Positions 48,540-58,564 of a stretch of DNA of 64,000 bases are shown here, one piece after another. Origin of the DNA: Hirsutella rhossiliensis (lineage: Eukaryota > Ascomycota > Sordariomycetes > Hypocreales > Ophiocordycipitaceae); contig NW_025408667.1 in assembly GCF_020360975.1 (NCBI RefSeq), positions 4,154,001 through 4,218,000 of the forward strand, in the 5' to 3' direction. Position numbers and translations under genes: made by a program. The first letter of the stretch is position 1; the number at the start of each line of letters is the position of its first letter. Below the pieces are notes generated by a model that saw only the letters and a program-made list of their open reading frames with translations, had not been told where the DNA came from and did not search any database.

Positions 48540-49990
48540 CCCGAAACGCGTATAAGTAGTTTACCCCGTTATCTAATAAAGATAAGCTTCTTCCCCTATC
48601 GCTATATAACTTAAATAGAGCTATCTTCCTTAATAAAACTAAGATAATAACTAGCGCCTTTAGAACCGCGTAAATCGCTACTATCTTAGCCGACGTCGTT
48701 AATAAGCTCCTATTTAAATAGGTAGCCTTTATAGACGCTAAGATACTTAAGATCGTTACTACTATTACTAGTATAAAATACCTCCTTACCTATCTAAAGA
48801 TATTTAAGGCCGCTACTATAAAGGAGCGCGAGGCCTTTAGTATACTAAGAACTTATAAGTTTAAAGAGACCTTTAAGCGTACCCCGGCTAAGACTAGAGG
48901 ATCTAGTATAGTAGACCTTATATTCGACGAGCTATTAAGGAACCTATTTACTAGATACTTACTCGCCGCCGCTATAGCCCTGCCCTTTACTCCCTCTAAG
49001 CGGGCTAACTTATTCGCTAAGAAATAGGCCCTAATACTAGTTTAATAGAAGCTTAACCCTTTCTAGGTTTTAAGCCGAGAAAAGCCTAAACTATTCCTTA
49101 TTATACCTTTTATAGTATACTACTATAACCTAGGCGATATAGACGGCTATATAGGTATCGTCTACTCTAGGTTAGAAGCGCTAGTTTATAGAGCCCTAAA
49201 CGTAGCCGTAATCTAAGTAAATCTATTCGCCGCTATCTATAAGGAGGCTAACGCCGACCTCTTACTTAGCTAATACGCCGCCCTTATTATAGTACCCGCT
49301 AGCTTTATTTATTAGTTTACTTTCGCCGCCTACCTCCTAGATAACTTACCTAAGCTCGCTATAGTATACTAAAGAGCCGCCCGCGTTAGCCCCTTATATA
49401 CGCTAGCCGCGGCCCGCCCTTATATAGCTAATATAATAGCCTATTTTAACTTATTAAACTAGAAGTTTACTAACGCGTACCTAGGCGGATTCTAGAACCT
49501 AGGCCTAACTATATAGGTACTAGTAGTAGTAATCTATAACTAAATTCTAGCCTCTTACGATAGACTAGCTATAATACTCTTAGTAGAACCGGCCCTAAAT
49601 AACGCTTATAGCGTGCTTATCTATAAAGCCTCTAATATATAGGATGCCCTAGCTAATATACTAGTACTCCTTAAGGAACTAATAAAGGAAGAAGCTAAGG
49701 AGGAGATCCCCCGCCCTACCCTTACCCCTATAATATAAGATAGTTAGTTACTAAGTTAGCCTTATTATATCCCCGGCCTTATTTATTTTATTACTAGCTT
49801 AGCTATAAAGCGCCCTTAGTTATAATTAGTTTTCCCTAGCTTAGCTATACTACGCCCTTAGCCTTACTTATTTATTGCCTTAGTTTAGCTACCTAGCGCC
49901 CTTAGTCTTAGTAGTATTTTACTCTTAGCTTAGCCGCCTCGCGCCCTTAGTATTAGTTATACTAGGTTACGTTCTAGATAAAAGATAAGT
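48540..49990 (+). pseudogene. Extra gypsy frame downstream of pol, unrecognised
   Basis: If TAG/TAA are read as RIP forms of CAG, CAA or TGG, one frame of about 480 codons stays open. It includes TPSKRANLFAKK, LGDIDGYIGIVYSRLEALV and LLVEPALNNAYSVLIYKAS. I do not recognise it. It lies between the chromodomain and the 3' LTR, where most fungal chromoviruses have no gene. It could be an extra element gene or a captured host gene. Confidence 0.5.
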
Positions 49991-50120
49991 TATTCTATAT
50001 ACTAACCTTAGAAATCTATATAACTTTACTACGATTCCTTATTAGCGCGACTCCTACTTAAATACCGCGGGAAACTAATAAGGACGTTAGTTAATTCTTT
50101 TACCCTAGGTATTTATTATA

Positions 50121-50819
50121 GGATACCCTATAGTCGATAATCTAGGTACCTATAACGATATTTACTTCCCTTAAGGAAGTTACCCTTAACTTATTAAGGC
50201 TCCTTACGGAAGAAGGAACCTAAAAGCTACTAGGTAAACTCTAGGAAATTACCTAGAAATCCTAGAAATAATAACTAAGCGGATTATATAGATATTTTAT
50301 AAAGATTTCCCTAGGGATATATTATATAGGGAATATACTACGATTTCCTAAGTAATAATAGTTCCTTAGGGACTATATTAATATTTCCCTAAGAAGTTAC
50401 TATAAGAATATAATAGAGAGATTATAAAGAAATACTTATACTTACCTAGGGAAAATACTAGGAAATACCGCTAATACGCCGTACTACTATTATATAATTA
50501 TAAGGTTAAGATATTACTTAGTTAAAGCCTTAAGTAAGGTCTTACGCTCGCTATAGTATATATAGAGGATAGAGAACCCGCTAGATCTTAGGTAAGTAGA
50601 GAAGAATATAGATAGTTATTATTACTCTTACTTTAACTTATAAGACCGGTTGCTAGTCTATATTTAACGCGCGTAATAATATATAGTAGCTAGTCTATAT
50701 AATACGTTTAATTACGTATAGTAGCTAGTCCGTTTAATTACTTATTAGACCTATACCGGATCTAAGTAAACGGTAAGGTTAATATACTAGCCCTATACTA
50801 AGGGACTAGTATATAATAA
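50121..50819 (+). repeat. Gypsy 3' LTR
   Basis: Counterpart of 34820-35519, with somewhat fewer RIP changes in places. Followed directly by LINE sequence. Confidence 0.85.
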
Positions 50820-51034
50820 GGAGGCCTATTTTTTTTAAGGTAAAGCCTTTAATATAGTAGCTAAGGGTCTTCTTTAGTTCTAGGCTCTTATTTAAATAAT
50901 ATATTAAAAAGAAGGTAGCTTCTATATAAGCTGCTTTTAAAGGACTATCCTACCTAACCTTTATATAAAGAGGCCTATTATTTAGAGCCTCTAGGTAGCT
51001 CTATTAGGCCTATATAACTTCTATAGTAGACTAT
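50820..51034 (+). pseudogene. LINE reverse transcriptase, middle part
   Basis: Reads LRVFFSSRLLFK then KKKVASI, AAFKGLSYLTFI and ITSIVDYSS, the segment after the YVDDF motif in Tad1-type RT (normally LGVFFDSRLxFKxH and ITPIVDYGS). It continues the frame broken at 34819. Confidence 0.75.
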
Positions 51035-51602
51035 TCTTAAAGTATATAAGTAAAAGCGGAATTTTAAGAAATTAAGGAATTATATAAGACTACGTAATAA
51101 AAGGGAAGAAGGAGTATAAGGTAGGATTTTTAATAGAATTTATTAGTAATATATTAGTATATAGAAGAGGTATTAAAGTTAATAATTCTTTCTCTATTTA
51201 CTAGCGGACATACTATCTTATATAGATAATTATAGCTAAACGGAAGAACCTTTCGGGACTAGATTTAGGCTGCTATATAGCCCTAAGACTAAGGAATTTA
51301 GTAATACCTCGAGTGTATTAGGAAGTGTCTTAGTTCTACTAATATTCGTGTTTAAAGGAGGTTAGTCGTGCCGGTATTCTTAAGAGGTCTTAGCTAGCAT
51401 TCTAAGCTAGCTCTATTTCTTCGATTCCCGATTATACGATAACCGGCAACCCGTTTAATGCATAATAACATGCAAAATAACGAGCGATTCTTACTCTATA
51501 ATATAGGATTTTATCTATAATTAATATACTACTTATTAGCTTATATAATTAGGAGAGTACGTTATAGCTACTTTATTTATAGTAGGAACACCGTTCCTTA
51601 TA
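51035..51602. repeat. 570-bp LTR-like insertion, copy 2
   Basis: A 568-bp homologue of 32013-32585, flanked by ACTAT (51030-51034, 51603-51607). Removing it restores IVDY..YRGPKT in the LINE RT frame. It keeps more CpA/TpG than copy 1, so it is probably younger or less exposed to RIP. Confidence 0.7.
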
Positions 51603-53658
51603 ACTATAGGGCCTAGCTTTAGTATAGGGGGCCTAAGACCCTTAAGAGCCTTATAAAGCCTTTTTAAAAGCTTTAAAACTAAGCTCTTTTAAAGGTCTTA
51701 AAGGCCTTTAAATAATCCCTTATTAGGGCTTTAAAAGCTAAAGCGGCCCTATAGCTATTTAAGGTATAATTTAAAATAGTATGCCTCTCCTACGCCCTTT
51801 AAACCCTATACTTTTTACTTAGTTACCTTATAAGGTAGGCTTATAACCTAGCTATATAGAATAACCTCGCTAACTTAAGCTTTAACCTAAGAGCCTTAAG
51901 CTATATTAGGCCCTATATATAGCTCTTCCGCCTCCTTAAAGGCTTAGTAGCTATTTTAGGACCTAATTATAATTTAGAAAGAAGGAATACTAGCTAAGAG
52001 CCCTTATAGGCTTTAGAGCCTAAGGCCTTTATTATTATAATAAAGGCCCTTAAGCTCTTAGCTAAGAAGTAATACTAATGCCTTTTAGCTAGCCTAGCTA
52101 GCTTAAAAGACTTTAGGCTATAGCCCTTAGCCTTCTATACTAATAGCTCTAAGGGGTGCCTTAAAGGGTCCCTTATAAAGACTAATACTTACTTTTTTTA
52201 TAAAATAAGCCTAGAAAATAAGACTATTAAGGCGTACTATAAGAACCTAAGGCCCTTAATTAAAGTAGCTAATATAGAGCTATTCGCGATACTAAGGGTC
52301 CTAGAAGACTTAGCTAGGAGGCCTTAGCCCTTAAAGCTTAGCCCCCTTAACCCCCTTATAAAGGCCTATATCTTTATAGATAGCTAAGCCGCTATAAGGA
52401 AGGATATAGGTTTCTTAGACCTAGCTATATATATTAAAAGGCTCTTATCTAGCTTAGAAGCCTTTTATAATAAAGTATTATTATTTACCTTAAAGTAAAT
52501 CTTTATTTAGCTTAGATTCTCTAGAAATCCTCTTTTTAATTAGATAATATATATCTTAGTTATTATTACGATATCTTAAGTATCTTTAAGTCTCGTCTTA
52601 TACGTTACGCTTACCTCGCGTAGGGGATAAACCCCTATAGTAGGGCCCCTCCCTTAAGGGGACCCCTCCCTTACTAGCTCGGGCGCTTAAGTACGCTTTT
52701 CTAAAGTTCGAGCTTTCTAGAAAATTCTAAGGATTTTCTATTAAAAGACAGCTAATATAAAGTACTAGCTAGTAATATCTAAGTACTTTTACTTTAGCAG
52801 GTTAAGCTAAATAGAGATTTACTCTATAGTAAATAGTAATACTCTTTATAATATATAGCTATACTAGTACCCTAGCTACCTAGGGATCTTTAGTAATAAG
52901 CTAGCTAATTAGCTAGCTAAGAGAAGCTTAAGGGCCCCTACCTAAGGGACCCCTTTAGTTATTATTAGCTACTTATAAAGAAAGGTCTAGTAAGCTACTA
53001 AGAACTATTAAACGGGCCTCTAAGCTACTAATATAGCTAAAGGCCCTAGGGCTAAGAGCCTAGGTAAGCACTATATATCTATTTAAAAGACCCCCTGCTT
53101 AGCCCTTAGCCTAGAAAGGGACCTTATAAGGAGGCCTAGGCTAACCCTCTCGGCCTTCAACTAGCTCCTCTTTAAGGCTAGCTTTTTATTTTCCTTCTTA
53201 AAAAGGACTAATAAGGTAGACCGAGATAACTACCGCTACGGCTAAGAAAGGTATACGGCTAGGCACCTTATCCTAAGGTGCCCGAATAATAGGAGGGAAA
53301 GAGAGGTCCTTTACTAGACCTCTAAAAGATAAAAGGGGGCCCTTAGCCTACCTATTCTCTATAGCTCTAATAAAGGAAGGGAAGCCCTTCTAACCTTCTT
53401 AGCTAAAATAAAGATAGGGATAGCTAAGTAGCTCGAAAAGGAGTAACCTAGGGGCCCTAGGGCCCTTAGGGGAGGGAAACACCGCGCGGGAGGAACTAGA
53501 CTAACCCTTCCTTTATTATTGCCTTTATAGCTACCCTTTCCCTAATTATTTATAAGCCCCTAGGCTCTTTAGCTAGCTAGGACTGCTAATAGGGGCCTAG
53601 GCCCCTACTAGCCTCGCCATGGCCCTAGAGGCTGCATGCGAGTAATGATAAAAAAAAA
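51603..53658 (+). pseudogene. LINE RT end and RNase H, RIP-mutated
   Basis: Reads FYTNSSKGCLKGSL at about 52131-52172 (RNase H, normally FYTDGSKG), then IELFAILRVLEDL and YIFIDS.AAIRK. After the domain the sequence runs to the A-tail at 53650-53658. The Asp-to-Asn change at the first active-site position is of RIP type. Confidence 0.75.
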
Positions 53659-53681
53659 CCTTGGCCGCTCATAACTATAGG
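53659..53681. repeat. Right target-site duplication of the LINE
   Basis: Starts CCTTGGCCGCTC directly after the A-tail. Pairs with 29986-30008. Confidence 0.8.
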
Positions 53682-54479
53682 TTTATTGAGTGGTTCGCTA
53701 GTTAGCTGACCAGCCCCTCCAGCAACGGCCGAGGCATTGTGGTCATCAACCTGCTGACCTGGACAACAAGCCGTGCCGCATTCCCGTGTTAGCGCGTTGG
53801 CTTGACCACAGAGCTGTCCGCCACCGTCAAGCTGAAAGTTGGGCCGCCGAGTGCCGGCCGCCGTTATTTTCTGAGCTCTCCCTGAAATCCAGCATATTCT
53901 GGCGAGAGCCCGATATCTTGACACGCCTGATAATGAGCCCGTCGACGGAGATCAGTGGGATGGCTTCCATACACATCGCGACGGGGGCGTCGGGGGCCCA
54001 TGTTGGCACGCGGCGGCCGGCATGATCCTTCCGTGTCCTCTCGCCCGGGTCCTCGCAGGTCTGGGCGTCAGGGGTAGTTGGCGCGTGCTGGTGTTAGTTT
54101 GGTCTCGTCCGAGGACATGGCCGGTCCTGCGCAGCACTGCCCCCTTCTATAGAGGGGTGACAAGAGTAGGATTTGTTATGTGTAAGTATACGTACGAAGC
54201 ATATACACGGCAGTACGGCTGAAAGACGACACCTGAACCAGTCTCAAGCCTCTTATCTGGCAGCCCAGTCCGTCACTCATCTCCGCCTCCCCGTGCCTGC
54301 TGTCTCAACTCCAGCCTAGACATGTGACCCGGCATCCGAGGCAGGTTGGCCGTTCCCCGGCGTTGCTCCGAGCCTGTCACCGGCCCTCGTCTCAACCGAT
54401 GCTTGCCACACGAGCATTTGATTACACCAGATCGGCTCCGGAAGCAACAGAGGTGCCTTAATTACTGTCACTCCTGGCC
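53682..54479. other. CAX-A upstream region
   Basis: No gene is supported. Together with 29727-29985 it was the shared divergent promoter of ATPase1 and CAX-A before the LINE inserted. Base composition is ordinary, so RIP has not visibly spread here. Confidence 0.6.
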
Positions 54480-55925
54480 ATGTCCGAATCGGCGTCCCTC
54501 GCAGACAGCTTCGTCGAGCTCGCCGACCCGAGCGCGCGCCGCAATGTACGGCTGAGGCTCCCGGGACTGCTCAAGGACTTTGTCCTCAGCATCAATGTGT
54601 TGCTCGTGTTTGTGCCCTTGGGCTTCGTGTCTGTTGCCCTGCGGTGGCATGACGTGATCGTTGCAGCATTCAACTTCCTTGCCATCATACCGCTCTCGTG
54701 GCTCATTTCCGATGCCTCTGACACGATTGGGACTCACTTGGGAGACTTGGTTGGCGGCCTGGTGAATGCCACCTTTGGCAACACGGTTGAATTGATTGTG
54801 CGTGCTCCAGGGGATGGCCGGTCACACGTCGAGCTAACCACGGAGCTGCAGGTCGGCATAATAGCCATATACCACGACGAGCTCCTAGTTGCGCAGTCCA
54901 TGATGCTGGGAAGCATTCTATCGGATATCCTGCTGGTCTGCTGGCCCAGCCCACCAGTGTCGCCCATGAGCCCGCGCTGACACCGTCCAGGTCCAAGGCT
55001 GCTGCATCGTCATTGCCGCGCGCACAAAGGGCGTTATCTGCGTCAACTCCAGCATGGTCGACTCGCTGTCCTCGCTCATGCTCCTGGCCGCCATGGCACT
55101 GGCCCTCCCCACCGCACTCTACGCAACCTTGCCCGACGCGGCAGGCCGCATCGACATCGACAAGAAGATCCTCTCCTTTAGCCGCGCAACCGTCGTCGTG
55201 CTGCTCGTTGTCTACACGGCATATCTCTATTTCCAGCTCAAGACGCACTCATCTCTGTTCACGGGCCACGCCGACGACGTGGACGAACACCGGCCTGTCG
55301 ATGGACGTCGTGAGCGCCCTACCACGGACAGCCCTGCTCAGCAAATCGGTGAGGCCCACCCCGGCGAGGGTGAGCAGGACGACGTGCCGTCCATGGGTGT
55401 GGTCTACAAGGCTGGCGCCGTCCTCGTCATCTCGAGCCTGCTCATCGGCAGGTGCACGCATTCCTTCATGGAAAGCCTCAACGGCATGACAAAGGCACTC
55501 GGCATTACCAAGACCTTTGTGGCCCTCTTTATCCTCCCCGTGGCGAGCAACGCACCCGAACTTTCGCAAGTGGTGGCGGCGTCGCGGAAGCAAAAGGTCG
55601 ACTTCGCCGTCGGCGTCATCATCGGCAGCATCCTGCAAATCGCGCTCTTTGTCCTCCCCATCCTTGTCGTCACGGGTTGGGCCATGGGCCGTCCGCTCGA
55701 TCTCTACTTTGAGGTGTCGCAGACCTACATCCTCCTATTCGCCGTCGTCCTCGTGAACCAGGTGCTGCACGACAGACAGTACACATATCTGCACGGCGTC
55801 ATGCTCCTCTGCGTGTGAGAAGCCTCCCCAAGCACGCAGTCTGCTCTGTTTTGTTTCCGCTAACCTCCAGGATCCCTAGCTACGCCGTCATCACCATGGC
55901 CTACTTCACCCAGTCCAACAGTTGA
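54480..55925 (+). CDS. CAX-A: Ca2+/H+ exchanger with both catalytic motifs
   Basis: Model join(54480..54797, 54852..54935, 54991..55814, 55871..55925), 426 residues, normal CAX length. It would exchange cytosolic Ca2+ for protons across the vacuole membrane, like yeast Vcx1. About eleven helices. The first repeat motif is NATFGNTVELI (Glu104), followed by SMMLGSILSDILLV. The second is VASNAPELSQVVAA (Glu324, normally GNAAEH), followed by DFAVGVIIGSILQIALF. An acidic loop lies between the halves (about residues 225-265). Intron 2 has a weak GTCTGC donor, but the joint SDILLV/QGCCIV is needed for the family sequence. The gene is convergent with CAX-B, with 60 bases between their stops. Confidence 0.88.
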
Positions 55926-55985
55926 AATCACGGCCCAGTCTAGTTTCGAGTGCGTCCCCTTGACGCCACTCTCCGCGGGACAGTG

Positions 55986-57566
55986 TTATAGAGTCGGTTC
56001 GGGGCGAACATAGGACGCAACGACGATAGATAGGTACCTAGTCAGACGTATGTTAGTCGCGGCGCTTTTTCGAGCAGACAGCAGTGGGCACTTGCGTTCC
56101 CATAAGCATAGAGCCTTCAAAATAGTTCGTCTTCCCATGCTGAACTAGGTAGGTCATGATGATAACCGCCAACAAGAAGACCACGGCCTCGAACAGATCA
56201 AACTGGAGCGCCATCGGCCGCCCCATGATCCACCCCAGCAGCACGAGCAGGGGCATGAGGAAGAGCAGCGTGTCCAGCACGTTCGTCATGACATACCGGA
56301 TCGCAAAGTCCAGCCCCATCTGCCTGGGCGCCGGCATGCCGCTGGACCGCGCGTGCTGGCAGATGGTGATGGACTTGGCGAGGCTGGCCACCAGCGGCAG
56401 GGCCACGAACCCCGTGAATGCCTCCGTCACATGCAGCGCCCGTGTTGCGGAGTCCATGCTGTACATCAGCAAGTTGGCGCACACGCCCGTGCAGGCGACG
56501 CTCCCAACAAAGCAAAAAGCCAACACCAGCGGCGATGCCGAGCCAGCCCGGCTGGCCCCCAGGACCGAGCTGGTGCGGCTGTCCGGGTTGGCGTGGACCG
56601 CGTTTGTGTTCCTGGGGAAAAGCTGACGGTGGGTCAAGAAGCGGAATGCGAGGTAGGTGATGAAGAGTAGGAATAGGACCACGGCGATGATGTGTGAAAG
56701 GCGAAGGGTGTAGTCGTCGACGGCAAGACGGACAGCAGGACGGACAGCAGCCACTGGAGCGTCTTCTTCTTCAGCAGTTGCAAGGGACATGGCGGTTGGG
56801 ATGGTCAGGCAAAAGGCCGTGACCATGACGAGCGAAGACAGCACGCCGGAGCTCGCTCTGCTGAACGGCACGTCTGTCTTGCCGTAACTGGCGTGTAAGA
56901 AACTGCTACCCAGCACCTGCGACGCGTCGGTCAATAGGGCCACCTCGAGCACCATCCCGGGTCACATCGTACAAAGAGCGAGTAAAAGGCCGCGGTGCCT
57001 GTTGTGATTCCGAGGACGAGCTGGGTCTTGCCATAGTATAAGGCGGCGATGCTGAGCTGTTTGCAGCCATCCATGGTCAGCGTAAAAGGGCGACCAGCAG
57101 TGCTCCGGGAGGGAAGAAGGAAACGTCTCCTTGCCGTCAACTCGGTTGCATTGCCAAAGATGGCTCTAGGCAGACCGCCCCAGGCGCCGGCATTTCTTGT
57201 CAGCGCCAGAATGCTGTAGATATTCACAGCCGCCAGCGGCACGACGGCCAAGATGTTGAGGGCAAAGACGGCCACGGGGAGCAGCCGCAACAGCCCTGCG
57301 GCGATGGCGATGGGGACGAGAACGAGCAGCACCTTGGTCGGGCCAAGATGGCTGTTCTTGATCATAATGGTCAGCTGGCGATACGACTCGGAGCGCGCCA
57401 GCCAGGGCGCCGAAGGGCTTCTCTGCCGTATGGGTGATTGTCCATGCTGCGACTCTCGCTGCTCGTCATTGTCCGAAGTCCCGGCGCCGGGGTCCATCGT
57501 CAACGAAGTTGACGAGGTTGTGTCGAAACGATTGCGACGACGGAAAATTGCCGCGTTGGAGCTCAT
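55986..57566 (-). CDS. CAX-B: CAX paralogue lacking the second catalytic Glu
   Basis: Model complement(join(55986..56037, 56096..56916, 56973..57056, 57135..57566)), 462 residues. Introns 1 (57057-57134, donor GCAAGG) and 3 (56038-56095, donor GCAAGT) are GC-AG. Intron 3 is needed to reach the family's last helix, GTYLSIVVASYV. The N-terminal tail is long and hydrophilic. Motif 1 is kept (FGNATEL, Glu142), but the following GS.LSN segment reads TTGTAAFYSLF. Motif 2 reads PLVASLAKSITI, where GNAAEH is expected. Asn is Ser350 and Glu is Lys353. Exchange activity by the known mechanism is therefore doubtful. The frame is intact after splicing. Confidence 0.85.
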
Positions 57567-57769
57567 GGCTGCGCCGTTGGATGGAGCACAACGATGTTAC
57601 TGTAGCCTGAGCCACGGCGTCTGCAACTACGGACTGTTCCAGCTGCTGGGCATGAGCTTCTATTGGACAAGCCGGCATTTGTTTCCGGTCCCCTGCAGAG
57701 ACATCTGTCGCGAAGCCCAATGTGTTGGACAAACTTGGCCTTGGTCGGCACCGCGCAGCGCAGCTGGTA

Positions 57770-58401
57770 CGAAGGTTGATACCAAAAGACCTTCAAGACG
57801 GAGGGCTAGGCAGGGGCCCCTGCTACTGTGTAATTCAGGGCTTGCATACAGTGCTGCTGGTTATGAAAGTGAAGTTATCTAGTCATCTGAGTCCCCCTAA
57901 TCGGAGCTTCCGTGACGATCCAGAATAAAAGGCACAGGCTGTGACACTAATGATTGTTTCTCTTTGTTTGAGAGCTCCAGTGGGGCTCTTCCTTCCTTGT
58001 AACAGTTGCCGCCTTGTAAACACAATACTCATTGAATATGACTAGGCATTCGTTCGATACGCCTCTGCAGCTTCCCCTATAAGAGGGCCTTCTACGCTTC
58101 ATTCCATCAAGTGACAAGTTGCTGCCTTTTTCTTAGTAGTCTAGGCTGGCTCAATAAAGGGCTATTGTCTCGTGGGTCGTCGGGCCGGCTCTTTGCTCAG
58201 CTTCGTGTTTGAGGCATCTTCGTCGAACTCTTTGCTGTTCTTGAAAGAGGGAAGTTACACATATAACTTATTAGCATTCAAGCTTCTCGAGCAGGGTAAT
58301 GCATGCAATACAGCATAGATCTGCAGGTAAGCGTGGCTTACACGGTGGCAGGGGCCCCTGCCTAGCCCTCCGTGTTGAAGTTCTTTTGATATCAACCTTC
58401 G
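57770..58401. mobile_element. MITE-like element with about 64-bp inverted repeats
   Basis: CGAAGGTTGATA and onward at 57770-57834 recurs inverted at 58337-58401, with about five mismatches over 64 bases. Each arm holds the palindrome CAGGGGCCCCTG. TA flanks both ends (57768-57769, 58402-58403), as for Tc1/mariner-type insertions. It carries no ORF of note and lies in the divergent promoter of CAX-B and CAX-C. Confidence 0.75.
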
Positions 58402-58564
58402 TACTCTGTACAGAGTGTCCGTACAGTAATTACTTCAACAGCACTGCCCCAATCGAAAGTGCCATGCCGCTTCCGAGGGCGTTATCACCTACACCACATC
58501 TCAGTGCATACGATCCCTCCTGTGTCCATGGGGCCCTTTGGTGCTCGACACACGCACCGCCATC

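Larger units (their letters stand above)
34820..50819 (+). mobile_element. Ty3/gypsy chromovirus, RIP-mutated, containing Copia-2
   Basis: Direct LTRs of 700 and 699 bp (34820-35519, 50121-50819) enclose gag, pol with chromodomain, and an extra frame. Without Copia-2 (42180-48334 plus one TSD) the element is about 9.8 kb. It split the LINE RT at 34819/50820. LTR ends are blurred by mutation, and no clean target duplication could be read. Confidence 0.85.
48340..53640. other. RIP-mutated tract, right of the nested copia
   Basis: Same base composition as 30534-42174. CpA and TpG are nearly absent except in part of the second 570-bp insertion (about 51360-51480), where some survive. It holds the rest of the gypsy element and the LINE 3' half. 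Confidence 0.85.
30009..53658 (+). mobile_element. Tad1-like LINE hosting a nest of other retroelements
   Basis: The LINE reads on the plus strand. Its pieces are about 30009-32012, 32586-34819, 50820-51034 and 51603-53658, roughly 6 kb when joined. They encode ORF1, endonuclease, reverse transcriptase and RNase H, all wrecked by RIP-type C-to-T and G-to-A changes. The 3' end is a run of nine A (53650-53658), followed at once by the right copy of a 23-bp target duplication. Removing the insertions restores the LINE frame across their joints. It landed between ATPase1 and CAX-A. Confidence 0.85.

Noticed and set aside
30534..53640. AT-rich tract as a centromere core
   Set aside because: Fully explained as nested LINE and gypsy elements after RIP. 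Centromeric function cannot be read from sequence.
53625..53924. 99-codon minus-strand ORF
   Set aside because: Spans the LINE tail and right target duplication; chance frame.
54703..55248. 181-codon minus-strand ORF
   Set aside because: Antisense shadow of CAX-A exons in GC-rich DNA.
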